Of a stretch of DNA of 64,000 bases, positions 36,256 through 48,631 are shown one piece after another. Under the pieces are notes generated by a model. It did not search any database. It was not told the DNA's origin and worked only from the letters and a program-made list of their open reading frames with translations. The number at the start of each line of letters is the position of its first letter. Position 1 is the first letter of the stretch. The stretch is from Megascapheus bottae (lineage: Eukaryota > Chordata > Mammalia > Rodentia > Geomyidae). The stretch lies in assembly GCA_024803745.1 (NCBI GenBank), contig JANJXV010000024.1, positions 15,819,927 to 15,883,926 of the forward strand, in the 5' to 3' direction. The position numbers and the translations under genes are program-made.

Positions 36256-38050
36256 TATTTTTTTCATCAAGCATGTTCATTAGTTAATAAGAGAAATTGC
36301 CTGGTATGTTAGATTATTTCAGCTTAACTAGGATGGATGCATCATTTTGAAAATTATAATCACTTTAGGTGATTTTGTCTAACTTCATTTTTCCTGATGC
36401 TATTATTGTCCATATAGTGAAGTTGTAGCATTGCTTCTCAGAACCTGTACTCTTCAACTTGTCACCAGATGTGTGTGTTCATAATGGATTTTTGTAACTT
36501 TAATGAAATCTGGTCTTGCTGAATCACTGAACCTTCTTTCTCCTAGAAGGCTCTTTATTGGGACCTGACAGATCACCTCTCCTGAGCCTTCAGATGTCTT
36601 GGCTCTCTAATTCTTCTCCATAACGAGTTTTACAGCATGATAAAATATTCATGTTAAAATAGCTTCTAAACTAATTATCTGCAACTAGCATTTGCCGCTG
36701 TAGTCCTGTGCTGTTAGCTTGGCTCAAGTTAATGGCTTGTATTTCAGTACAAATAGTCCCTTCTGGCTCTTTCCTGTGGCTAATTTCATCCTAAAAAGAA
36801 TTTCCATACATATCTGGAGTTCTTTCTTATTTTGAAAGAGTTTTTATTTATTTATTTTTTTCCCTGCTTTTCCCATCTTATTTAGCCTGATTTCAGAGCC
36901 TACTTTCTTTTGGTTCATCTTTTGTCTTCAATTTCTGTTTCACTTTATGAATTCATAATTCGTATACTTTGGGGAGGGAAAAAGTAAGGTACCAACAGCT
37001 TTACACATAATGGAATCTACCATGTCACAGTTTGAAACAAACTAAAATAATATGCTGCGTAGTTTCACTGTATGAACATAATTTACGTATATAAAATGAG
37101 TATTTCTGCTTATATGCTGGAGACCTACAAATAGATTGTTATGATATGAATTAATCCCTTTGGGAAGAATTATGGAGATTGACATGAAGAAGATAAAACA
37201 CAATGGAGTATTTTGCTATGGCCTTTGCGGCAAATGATGGATAGAAAGTTTTAGAAGTGAGTAGATTCAAGAGCAAAGGTCTAAGCTCTTGATCTTAGAG
37301 TTAGAGGAAGACCAGTTAGGAGATTTCGCATGACGCTGAAGATCTGAGAGTGGGATACAGGGTATGGAATGATGTTACAAAAGGAGAGGAGGAGCATACT
37401 TTAGATTTCTAAAGTGATGCCATCATTCTGGTGTCACCAATTTGGAAAACTAGTATTTTGGAATATTTGAATTAGGAGAAATTCACCTCTATTTTTAACA
37501 TAAGTACTACAGCTTGTATTGAAATTGACTTTTTTAGAATGATGCAGTCCTCTACTAAACACTATATGGCCTCCCATTTTTCACCCTGTACTGCCACCCT
37601 CAATGAAGCAAACACAGCAGTCTTAGGATATGGATTCTCTGTCCTCCATCCGCTGTCCATATACCTGCCTATGAGTACCTGGGCTTATAGGCGTCAGTCT
37701 CCCTGCCTGGCCACAGAACATTACATACATGTAATTAGATCCATGCTCATGTTGAAGTGTAGATGTGTATAAATCAAACATGCATACTGTTTATGGAATT
37801 CTGAGTAATAGAAGAAAATGTGTCTGATGTCAACTGCCAAATCCAGTAGATATTCTATTGTATTTAAAACAGCACACAAATGGAGAATTATGCAAACCCA
37901 ATGTTTTCTTCTCACACATTGTTTCTGACCTATGTTATATGTTTGTGAATTTATCTACTCGTTATTCCTAGGGCAAAGCAGAAATGTGCTTATTAGAGCT
38001 CCTGTGGTAAAATGCTTTCTTAAAGGAAGTATTAGCTGACATTTGGGTTC
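36256..38050. other. Mostly unique sequence with faint repeats
   Basis: A small B1-5'-end fragment is likely at 37668-37711 (GAGTACCTGGGCTTATAGGC). The text at about 37195-37440 resembles the same old mammalian repeat seen at 62560-63100 (GAAGACCAGTTAGGAGATTT). No gene was recognised; the frame at 37539-37772 is not convincing. Confidence 0.4.
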
Positions 38051-38052
38051 TT

Positions 38053-38160
38053 TTTCCTTCCTTCCTTCCTTCCTTCCTTCCTTCCTTCCTTCCTTCCTTC
38101 CTTCCTTCCTTCCTTCCTTCCTTCCTTCCTTCCTTCCTTCTTCCTTCCTTCCTTCCTTTT
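38053..38160. repeat. (TTCC)n microsatellite
   Basis: About 25 nearly perfect TTCC units with a single interruption near the right end. The overlapping low-complexity frames on both strands are not genes. Confidence 0.95.
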
Positions 38161-38805
38161 TTATCAGGGAAGGGGGGATAATCTTCTTTTTTGCCATGAA
38201 ATCTCTTCTACATGTCTTTGCAAATGCATAAATGTGAACTCTAATAAAAGTATGGGAACTGTGGCTTATTTGATTTCCACTACAAGTGAAGATTTTAAGA
38301 CTTGCAATATACTACCTTTTGACACCACTTTCTATCTATACAATAATAATCAATTTAATTAAATGCATAAATAATCTTTTAAATTCACGAAATTCCTGCA
38401 GCATTAGGGAGACAGGTGTATCAAATATTGACTCATATAACTAGAAAATGTATTTAGATTTTCCTTTCTTAATGTAGAACAGTGTGCTTAAACATTATGC
38501 ATAAGTGTTATACATATTCTTTATTTTCTCATTCCTTTTTTATTTTAAAGAACCAATATAAATTGTATTTTTTCTGTTAATTTTTCCCATAGGCTGGGCT
38601 TATGCTCATCGAAGAAATAAGAAATATAAATTATATTTAATAGTATCTTGATCAAGTAAGATATGTGAAAGCTAGTGCTTGTAATTATGTAATAAAATTT
38701 GATTTGCTGAGAGAGGAAAAGCTGCTGATCCTATTGTGACTCCAAAAAAACCCCCTCGAGGTACAGTAAGAGGAAATCAAGAACCCAGCTATTTCCCAGA
38801 AATTC
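38161..38805. other. Unique AT-rich sequence, no gene seen
   Basis: Nothing recognised. Confidence 0.4.
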
Positions 38806-39224
38806 TGTAATTAATACAAGGGTTACATGATATTTGCCAGATAGATGGTGTATTAATTCCCATACATTGATACCCTTTCACATGTCTTGGTCCCCATTTC
38901 CCTCCCCCCCACCCCCACCCCTCATCTTGTTTTCCCCCGTTCCCTATCCAATTTCAAATAACCAAATACAGATATATCAGATATATCAGGTAAGAAAGTG
39001 ACATACTGTAACAATATGAGATAACCAAGGGACAGCAAAAGAGATGAGAGATACCATAGTACCTTAAGAACAACAATCATTCATTATATGGCTTTTGTTT
39101 CTATATCCGAGAGATCCTTTCATTCAGCATCCTACTATATGGCCTTTTGTATCAAGGTTTTGCTCTACTGCAAATCTCTGCTAGGAGAGCCCAAGGTTTC
39201 TACTGATTATGACAAATGAGGGAA

Positions 39225-40004
39225 ACCATTGAGCCTAAGTTCCTTTAAGTCTGGCTTACTTCACTTAGTATGATCTTTTCTCTTTCCATTTCCTAACAAA
39301 TGGGGCAATTTCATTCTTTCTGACAGCACCATAGAATTCCATTGTGTACAACTACCACATCTTGTTGATCCACTCATCAACTGAGGGACATGTAGGTTGG
39401 TTCTATATCTTTGCTATGGTGAATAATGCTGCAATGAACATTGTTGTGCTAGTGGATTTAGTATGCCCTAGTTTCTGGATGGTTGGGTAAATGCCAAGTA
39501 GTGGAAATGCTGGGTCATAGGGGAGCTCTATGTTTAGCCTTTTGAGGAACTGCCATACTTCTTTTCATAGTGGTTGAATGAGTTCTCACTCCCACCAACA
39601 GTGTAGTAGTGATCCCTCCTGGCCACATCCCCTCCAGCATCTGTTGTTATTAGTTTTCCTGATCCTGGCCATTCTAACTGGAGTGAGGTGGAATCTTAGA
39701 ATTGTTTTGATTTGCATTTCTTTTTTGACCAGAAATGTTGAGGATTTCTTCAAGTGTGTATAGGCCATTTTTATTTCTTCTTCAGAGAAGACTCTCTTTA
39801 AGTCTTTGGCCCATTTTTTAATGGGTTGGTTGTTACTTTGGAGATTAGTTTTGGAGTGATTCAATTTTTTGAGCTGTTGATATATTTTAGATATGAGGCT
39901 TTTGTCTGTTGTATGGTTGGTGAAGATCTTCTCCCACTCTGTAGGCTTCCTAATTAGTTTACCAGCTATGCCCTTCGCTATAGAAAAGCTCTGCAGTTTA
40001 ATGC
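39225..40004 (-). pseudogene. LINE-1 ORF2 C-terminal segment (copy 2)
   Basis: The frame at 39586-40044 contains [40 protein letters not shown] and [20 protein letters not shown], the conserved L1 ORF2 C-terminal text. It starts farther upstream in ORF2 than the copy-1 segment. The reading frame is lost below about 39586. Confidence 0.9.
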
Positions 40005-41430
40005 ACCAACGAAAACCCTGTAACTCATGGAGATTGAACAACACATTGTTGAATCACCAATGGGTCATCAAAGAGATCAGAACAGAAATCCAACAGTTTA
40101 TGAAATTTAACAAAAAGGAGCACACAAAATACCAGCTCCTTTGGGACAGAGCAATGGCAGTACTCAGAGGAAAATTTATGGCTCTGAGTGCCTACAATAA
40201 CAATTTGGAAAAATCGCAAACCAACAATAATTGTGTCACCTTGAGCTCCTGGAAAAAGAGCAACAAACCAACTCTAATCCCACTAGAAGGAAGCAAACTA
40301 TTAAAATCAAAGCAGAATTAAATGAATTGGAATCTAAAAAAACTATAGGAAGAATCAACAAAACAAGGTTTTGGTTCTTTGAAAGAATTAACAAAATTGA
40401 CAAACCCTTAGCAAATCTTACCTAAAAATGCAGGGAGCATACCGAAATAATATCATAGACGAAATGGTAATATCACGACAGAAATTACCAAGATCCAGAG
40501 TATCATGAGGGAAATCTTCTCAAACCTTTATGCCAACAAATTAGAGAATCTAGAAGAAATGGATGAATTCCTAGCCAATGTTAACATACCCACACTGAAC
40601 CAAGAAGAACTAACTCAACTAAACAGGCCTATTTCAAGCACTGAAATAGAAATGGCAATAAGAGAACTTCCACCTAAGAAAAGCCCAGGGCCAGATGGAT
40701 TCACAGCTGAATTCTATAAGGTCTTCAAAGCAGAGCTCACACCAATATTCCTCAAGCTCTTCAACGAAATTGAAAATGAAGGTTCTTTACCAAACTCATT
40801 CTATGAAGCCAGTATAACCCTCATCCCCAAACCAGACAGAGATTCATCAAAGAAAGAGAACTATAGACCTATTTCTTTGATGAACATCGACGCAAAACTT
40901 CTCAATAAAATATTGGCCAACCGTCTACAACAACTCATCAAAAAAATTATACACTATGATCAAACAGGATTCATCACAGGGAGGCAAAGCTGGTTCAACA
41001 TATGCAAATCAATTAATATAATTCAACACATCAACAGAAGCAGGAACAGAAATCACATGATCACAGAAAAGGCATTTGACAAGATCCGGCTCCCCTTTAT
41101 GTTACAAGCTTTGGAGAAACTAGGGATCCATGGAACATTCCTTAATATAATAAAGGTTGTGTATGACAAACCCACAGCTAGTATTATACTTAACGGCAAA
41201 AAGCTAAAGCCATTCCCTCTAAAATCAGAAATGAGACAAGGATGCCCACTCTCTCCACTCCTCTTTAACATAGTTTTAGAATTCCTAGCCAGTGAAATAA
41301 GGCAAGAAGCAAGCATAAAGGGGATCCAAGTAGGGAACGAGGAAGTAAAACTATCCCTCTTTTCAGATGACAGATCCTGTATTTAAGAATCCTATAGACT
41401 CTACTCCCAAACTCTTTGAGCTGATTCAAA
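40005..41430 (+). pseudogene. LINE-1 ORF2 linker-RT segment (copy 2, inverted part)
   Basis: The segment begins at the RKPCNSWRLNNTLLNHQWV word. Frames break near 40240 and at a stop at about 40423. The frame at 40505-41386 then carries [33 protein letters not shown] and [17 protein letters not shown]. Motif A is damaged: relative to copy 1, 12 bases (four codons) are gone just before EKAFDKI, removing the first catalytic Asp. Motif C reads FSDD, followed by a frameshift. The L1 match continues through NPIDSTPKLFELIQ to about 41430. Confidence 0.92.
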
Positions 41431-43095
41431 ACATTAACTTCTTTACGCTTTTTAAGGCTGCTGGTCATCACAAGGTGAAACTTACGATAATATGCAGTAG
41501 TTACATGAAGTACTTTTTAGAACAGAATTGTGAGCATGAGCAATTGAAGAAAACTTTGATTTACATTTCTTTTTTCTGTATACATTTAACATTTTATGGC
41601 AGTTAATCTTGTTGGTTTATATATGTTTATTATTCTTTGGTTATTCAGCCATATGTATACATATATGTATATGATTGAAAAACTCTACATATGTGTGTAT
41701 ATATATACATATATATGTATATACATATAATACCTCTTATTAGACTTGTCTTGGTCCCTTTTATTGTCCTCCTGCCATGTTCCACTGGTTTCAAACATGC
41801 TTTGGCTTCTAAATTCATAATTTCTTGCTTTCAGGTGAAAATTTCTGACAATACTGAGCATAAGAAAAATAGGGAAATTCTTAGGTAAATGTGATTTTCC
41901 TCAGAATCACAGACCAGAACATGGTACTTGGGAATATTCAGACACCATGAGGTTTCATTCTAGTTTTCTTTCTCATTATTTTCTGTTAACTCTTTTTCCC
42001 CTTTTAGCTTGCCCCCTCCCTCCCTCCTCCCCTCCTTCCCACCTTTCTCTCTGTCTCTCCTCTTTTCACCCCCATCCCCTAATGGTTTTAGAAACTTTCC
42101 CCTGGGGAGTAACTTTTGATCTCAGAATCTCAGATTTGGGTAATTGCCTTCAGTATGTTCTTAAATAAAGTCATATGAGACCATGAGGGCCCAGACTATA
42201 CCCTGGAGGACAAAAGACTAATGCATGCTGCAATGCCTTGTGCCTAGATACCTGGACTTTATTATTGGCTCTCCACTGGTTATATTTTACCCGTTTATCT
42301 ATGTCTGTACTATTTTACTGCTGTCAGTTGCAGTATTTTTCCATTGTGATTACAAAACTGGAGAAAAAGTACCTTCTGTGTTTTTTTTCCCTTCCTTTAA
42401 AAGAAAATATTGTCTGGCACTTATTCTTCCAGATGAAATTTCCAATCAGCATGTCAAGTTCCATTACATATCCCATGTTTTTTCAGGGGAACATACTGAA
42501 TTTATAACTTTATCACTGGAAAATTGCTTTTCTTTTCTTTTTTTTCGGACTTATTTTCAATAATCATGGTTTACTGCATCACTTAAAACAAATCCTTCTT
42601 TTATAATATGTACTGGCCTGGATTAAATATTTAGTGTCAGTTAAGTAGCCATTGCTAATTCCTTCTTGAGCAAATAAAGCTTTAGGTAACAATAATAAAG
42701 AAAACAAAAGGCAGTAGAAGAAGAATGTGTAAATGTAGATTTCCCGTAGCACTACTGGCTATCCATGGACCATTGTTTACATTTACACATTGGATGTTAC
42801 TGTGTCCCCACAATGCTGAGATGTTTAACACACAACACATTGGCCTTTGTATCAAATGTATTTGCTTTTAAATAGCAGTAAATATTAGTATTTATTTTAT
42901 TATTTTATTTTTAATGTTTCATTATTAGTGTTTATATTATTATTTTCTCAAATTTAAATACATCTGAAGATATTCAGTCAATTGTAGTCAGAATTGATTC
43001 TGTTAAATTCTTTAGTCTTTTGTTCTTTGAGCCAGCATTGTAGGAGACATGCAGGCTTGTCTCCTGGGCATTGAAATGAAGGTACTCCCATGGCC
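41431..43095. other. Unique sequence, no gene recognised
   Basis: Contains a TA/TG-rich stretch at about 41650-41730 and a pyrimidine-rich patch at about 41995-42080. Overlapping frames at 42225-42563 and 42238-42507 show no known domain. Confidence 0.4.
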
Positions 43096-43168
43096 CCACA
43101 TACTGATGATTGAACTTGGAATATTGCACTTGCTAGGCAAGCACTTTACCAGTGAGTTCCATCCTAGC
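43096..43168 (-). mobile_element. ID-like tRNA-derived monomer, antisense
   Basis: The left-type monomer stands alone: TGATTGAACTTGG is box-B-like, and TTGCTAGGCAAGCACTTTAC with CCAGTGAGTTCC is the A-box end. Confidence 0.7.
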
Positions 43169-43403
43169 ATGTGTGTTCTCATGACCATTTCTTCATGCAG
43201 GTATGGTTAAGAAGCAAGCACTTCACTTTGTACACTGTACTGTGGAAGATAAAATTGGAGTGGATTTTTAGTCAACCCCATATGTCCTTATAAAGCAAAC
43301 CATGTTAAGTTGGTGGGTTTCTTATATTGGATGAGATTAGTTTTATATCATTAATTGTTTTTTAACTCATTTATTATTTTTTTAATTAAAAAAATTAAAA
43401 ACA

Positions 43404-43561
43404 TTTTGCCAGTCCTGGGGCTTGCACTCAAGGTCTGAACACTATGCTTGGGCTTTCTCGAGGCTAGAGCTCTACCATCATTTCCAGCTTTTTTCTATGT
43501 ATGTGGTACTGAGAAATCGAACCTGGGTGTCCGTGATGACTAGGCCATACTCCTGGCCCTC
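43404..43561 (-). mobile_element. IDL-Geo-type dimeric SINE with internal deletions
   Basis: The right monomer (CAGTCCTGGGGCTTGCACTC) and linker are followed by a shortened ID-like monomer. The GCTAGGCAAGCACTCTACCA segment is lost (GTGTCCGTGATGACTAGGCC). An A/T-rich tail precedes it. Confidence 0.83.
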
Positions 43562-43784
43562 ATTGTTCTTTTTATATCTGTAACTGGCATTTCTGTGTCT
43601 TCATTAATTCCCATGTTTTTCCCCTGAATGATTGTGGGGGGGTATCCCTCTACCATCCATCTATAAACTGCAAAAAATGGTCCTGTGATCCTAAAAAATC
43701 ATTTATGTTTTTCTTTTATCATCTTTAACTGCTGTCCCTTTCACCCTGGATTGCCTTGGCCATTTCTCACCATTTACTTTCTAT

Positions 43785-44012
43785 GTGTGCTTCAGCTGGA
43801 GCTTGAACTCAGGTTCTGGGTGCTGTCCCTCTCTATTCTTTTCATGTACAAGACTAGTGCTATATCACCTGAGTACAACTCTAAAGATTTTGAGGGGTTA
43901 ATTGGATATTAGAGTCTCATAAACTTGGCTTACCTGGGCTCGCTTCAAACTCAGGCTTAAATCTCAGTCTCCTAAAGAGCTAGGATTGCAGATGTGCACC
44001 ACTAGTGCTTGT
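43785..44012 (-). mobile_element. B1-Geo-type composite SINE, antisense
   Basis: The right monomer (GAGCTTGAACTCAGGTTCTG), linker (GGTTAATTGGATATTAGAGT) and B1 half (TCTCAGTCTCCTAAAGAGCT; GATGTGCACCACTAGTGC) are all visible. Diverged. Confidence 0.8.
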
Positions 44013-47000
44013 CTTTTACTGTGAATAAATAGTTGAACTTCTCTGAAGAAGACATTTGCTTAGTCAAACTCTGTTCTGCTCTGGGCACTTAATGCGCAGA
44101 GTTGTTCTCTGTTGTGAAATAAGCCTTACCTGGGCCATAGCATGACCTCAGAATTAGACTCACCAAGCTGCTCCAATTACTGGGCTATATTTTACAAAGT
44201 TTCTTGGTTTGCTGCACATTATTCGTTCTGGTCCTTTACATTTCTTTCATTTGGCACTTCCAGACTTCATGTTTTTATTAGTTCTCATTGTATCGACAGA
44301 TATGGTCTATCCATGACAAATAGAATTCATTCCTAGGGAAAAAAATATTATCTTTTCTTAACTGTTTCTGATCTCTAAGTGTGCAAATAGATGGGAAATT
44401 GCAATTAGTTTCAGATAAGATCAGCTGAAATATTCTTGTCTGATACTCTGGCAACAAATTGAAAAAAATATTGAAGCCATTGAATTAATTGCAATTTTAA
44501 TGATACAAGTTATGCATTATGGGGTTCATATATCGTACTAGGACTTTGTTGCTAATGAAATAAAAAATAAAGGATATCCATGTATCCTTAGTAACCTTCA
44601 TGCCTTTTAATTTTTACTCTCTGAGTCATCAAAATTTTTTGTATTATTAGCCCTCCCAAGGCCAACTGAAATAATTTTCAAATTAGTGTTAGTAATAGAC
44701 TTATTAGGAACATACCAGTCTGCTGGGGTAGAATGTAGTGATGCATGAAATCGTGAAATCATGGGAGGAAAATGAGGCCATTGGAGGGCATTTCAGTACC
44801 ATTTTAAAATTTAAAATGGCTGTTTTGAGGCCAAGGAAATTCGGGTGTTAGGTTTCATTTGTTTGATTTTTCTCGTGCCTTGTCATATTCTGGCATTAGT
44901 GGCCATTTTCAGTGGCTATTATTCATGCCATCTGAAATGGAAAGAAATGGGTTTGGAAGGAAAGAAAATGGTGTGTTTTAATTTTGAAACATTCTGAGTG
45001 AACAATAAAGTTTATACTGAAAGAAGCATATGTTTTTAAAAGTTTGAAGCCAAATTGGACAAATCAGCTTTCTCTCATGAACAGCTATAAAGCCTTCAGT
45101 GTAATTGGCCTGCAGCTGCTAATGGCTGTGAGATTTCCAGTTTTATTCTTTTAGTTCTCCATCTTTACATTTATTTCCTTTTTCTTACTGTTTTGCAGGT
45201 CAGATGCAATTGCTTGTTTAGAAAAATTAAGATGGTCTCGTTGTTCTTAAGAACCTAAAGACAAGTGTGCTTTTCTCTTAGACTTTTCCTCCTAGCACCT
45301 GTTAACAGTTGAATTTAATGTGCACCAGCTCTAGCCTATGTGTAGCATGAGAAGGAGATTTCTGATACATTATCTATCCTTCTGTGTTTTCTTTGAAATG
45401 GACTTGTCAAAGTAGATGGCATTACTTAGATGGAAAAATGTAGATGAAACCTGTATTAGGACTTGAAATCACAGTGATTCAAATGTACTGGTCTTTAGTT
45501 TTAACATGAATTTCAAATTGTGAGAAGACAGAAATTCATTTTTACGAAATTGTCAAGAACAAAATTATACATTAAGACCACTGCCTTTTCAGATCAACCA
45601 TTGTGAATTTTCTTGCTGAGTTGCTCTTTTTCACATAATAATGTAGAATGTAGGCCCACGAAACATGGTAAGTATTTAGAGTATTTTATTCTGTGTTTGA
45701 GTCATCCTGAGCTTTATGGAAATTCTACTTGCTTCAGCATTGTTTTCTTCCTATTATTAACCAACTTCTAGTGTACAGTTTTAAAGGAAAGGCCCAGTCA
45801 ACATGCTCAATTTTTAACATTTGTTATATCCGCTGAAGTTATACAGAGTTTTAGCCACTTTACTTTATTTAAATTCTGTGGAAAACAAAATGTTACATAA
45901 CTTCAGTGAATATAATAGCAAATGACATTCCTATATTAGGTACCAATTGGCCCTGCCCCACTCCATCCATTTATACTCTAGCAGACCTGGGCTGATATCC
46001 TCATATTTGTGCTAAACCCAAAGCCTTGGGCATGACATGCACATGTTATCGTAGGTAGTTCTTACTGAGATAGTCTCGGGATCTTTTATGTGATTTACCC
46101 ATCTTTGCCTCCCAACTAGCTAGGAATATAAACTTCCTCCACCTTCCCTAAATAGGCATTTACTTTCAGTTGAAAAAATTGATTTTAAAAACCAAGTTTA
46201 AATATATATTCTGCATGCCATTGTTAAAATGTATGAGCCCAGTGTTGGTGTTTAAAGAAGAAAAAAATAAAGAAAATTGTATAAGGTCACATGAACAGTT
46301 TTTGTTAATGCTTTTGATATAGGAAAACTGAAAATAAGTTTTAGTAAATGGAGACAATTGAATAGGGAAGAATTTAGTGCAAGCACAATTCCTGTAGCAA
46401 ACCAGGTTGCCAATATGTATGTTCTGGCCATGAGCTTGGCTCGTGACTGTGATGAATATGTTACTTCTGTATTGGCTCCCTTATACTAAATATATATGTG
46501 AAAATTATATTGATGTATGTGGGAAGGAACCTGTGTGAATGTGTAGCACACCTGTACACACTAATATATGAGATATTCCTTGGAATTTCATCATAATTTG
46601 TTCTTCAGGGCAGTGTTGGTGTTTAAACATGGGCCACTATGTTCTTGCTCAGTGGGCTTGCTTGGCTTGTCCTCTGTCACTGGAACCATCTCCATCTTAT
46701 TGAGATTACTTCTGTTTCTTTTACAGTTTCATTTTTACATACATGTTTAACATATTTGGAAACCAAAAGAATGATAATTATTCACATTTTTATAATCTCC
46801 TACACTTCATGCATGAAGATTAATATTGCTTTTTATTATTATTGCTCAGATTTCCAAGCTTCTTGCAGAGAATGTGTGGCTGCAGCTAGAAATTCTGTTC
46901 ATTTATACACCTAATGTTTTACTTTGTCCCAACCTTAGTAAGAGACTTGTGTTTATCTTCCATGTGCGCACTTGTTTTTCTGATTATCCCTAGTTTTTAT

Positions 47001-47273
47001 AATAGCAAATTGCAGTTAATACTGCTTCTGTGCCAACATGATCTCAGGTAATAAAGTGGAGGAAATGATGTGGGGGCAGGTGGTACATTCAGTGAAGATA
47101 GGGAGAGTTCTTAGACACAAGATTTCCATGCAGTGATAATACACATGAGTGATGAAGAATAGCATTGTTTTGAAAGATACATGGAAGTTATAACTTTCAA
47201 TAAAGCAGTTTACTTTCCAGCTAAATAGGATACATCATAATTTTATCTGGAAAAGCTTGCGAAGTTTTTTAAA

Positions 47274-47274
<1 letters not shown>
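44013..47274. other. Large unique block, no gene recognised
   Basis: About 3.2 kb is nearly repeat-free. A B1-like scrap is possible at about 46065-46135. The part at about 44700-45150 contains CAGCTG and TAATTG words in balanced sequence, like a conserved non-coding element. That is a guess from appearance only. The frames at 46568-46914 show no known domain. Confidence 0.4.

Positions 47275-47317
<43 letters not shown>
47275..47317. repeat. (AG)n microsatellite
   Basis: A pure AG run followed by short TG and AT-rich alternating sequence. Confidence 0.93.
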
Positions 47318-47320
<3 letters not shown>

Positions 47321-48169
47321 GTGTGTGTACATATATATGTATATATGCATGCACACATAAACATATACCATAATTAACAATGAATTTTTCTAGTGTTATT
47401 AAAACTTAAAGAATGAAGAAGAGAGTTTGACCTTGTGAACTAGAGGGAAAGGCCTCTGTGGATTATCTGAACACTTGACAGTTCAAGCTTGGTAGATACA
47501 AGTTAAGTTAGTAGTGTCAGTTTATAATGTGTAATATACAACATTGAATTAATGTGGATGCATACATTTGTAACATCTATCACTTTTCAGATAAGAATAG
47601 AAGCCACCCAGTATCCTTAGACTGAAATTTGAGACTCTGGGTTCATTCAGGCTCAGCAGTTGATCACTACCCAGTTCAGTCACATTATTCTTCAGGGGAG
47701 GAGAGTGAAACTAGAAGCACTTATCTTTCTGTGTGTGAATAAGGTAAATTTGGTGGCAGAGATTAATAATTAGATTCTCTCGCTGCTTTATTGCTTTCTT
47801 TCTGCATCTATTGTTCCTCACGTTTAGTACTTCTCACTTTCATTTCATCAATAAGATTTTGAATAAAAATGCAAATTTCTTATCTCTAATCTCTACAGAT
47901 TTGTTTCAAATTTGCACAGAAGGCCCAAGAATCTACAAGTTTGTATAAGCATCCATTTCAATAGATGGCCTCTTGCCACTCTTCCACAATGATAGGCTAT
48001 GTCACACTGAAGTACATAGGTATTAAGTACTCAAGGTTGCATCTGAGGGGAGTGGGTTGTATTTCACTTTCTTTCTGATGTGAAATTTCCATGTCCTGAA
48101 ATGATGAGTAACTCTACGTAAAAGTATATGAGAAGTATCTAAAATCAAGGTGTCATTTAGGTAACGGAG

Positions 48170-48170
<1 letters not shown>
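47318..48170. other. Unique sequence, no gene seen
   Basis: Nothing recognised. Confidence 0.4.
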
Positions 48171-48210
<40 letters not shown>

Positions 48211-48400
48211 CACTCCTTGTGTTCAGATCTAATGCTCTACCATTGAGCCACAGCAGTACATCTAGCCTTTTCTGATTAGTTGATTGGAGGTAAGAAGTCT
48301 CACAGACTTTCCTGCTGGGGCTGGCTTCAAACTGTGATCCTCAGATCTCAGCTTCCTGAATAGATAGAATTACAGGCATTAACCACCAGAACCCAGCTGA
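48171..48400 (-). mobile_element. Geo-type composite SINE, antisense, with (GT)n at its tail
   Basis: A GT repeat (48171-48207) sits where the tail should be. A shortened right monomer follows (AATGCTCTACCATTGAGCCA), then the linker (GTTGATTGGAGGTAAGAAGT) and a complete B1 half (CAGATCTCAGCTTCCTGAAT; ACCACCAGAACCCAGC). Confidence 0.8.
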
Positions 48401-48441
48401 TATATTTATTTTTAGTTTACAAAGTAAAGTTGACTAGCAAG

Positions 48442-48631
48442 TGCCAGCTTCAGGTTGATATTTAAAAGAATACTATGATAACTAAACTGTTAGTGGATGT
48501 AATCTCACTAGAGTTGCCAATTTATAAATTGTTAAATGCCAGCTTCAGGTTGACATTTAAAAGGAGACTATGATAACTAAACTGTTAGTGGATGTAATCT
48601 GACTAGAGTTGCCAATTTATACATTGTTATC
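48442..48631. repeat. 95-bp tandem duplication
   Basis: Two adjacent units of 95 bp, starting TGCCAGCTTCAGGTTGA at 48442 and at 48537, differ at about five or six positions. The unit matches none of the SINE or L1 types in this window. Confidence 0.92.

Larger units (their letters stand above)
38806..41430 (-). mobile_element. 5'-inverted LINE-1, copy 2
   Basis: Same design as the copy at 32.7 kb. The antisense 3'UTR starts at about 38806 without a clear T tail. Antisense ORF2 C-terminal sequence runs to about 40004. Sense ORF2 then runs from just after the endonuclease domain to past the RT active site, ending at about 41430. The strand switch falls in TTTAATGCACCAACG, where a CA can belong to either side. 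That is a 2-bp microhomology typical of twin-priming joints. Confidence 0.93.

Noticed and set aside
32676..41430. One segmental duplication carrying an L1, instead of two insertions
   Set aside because: The inversion joints, the left ends and the flanking DNA all differ between the two copies, so they are independent insertions.
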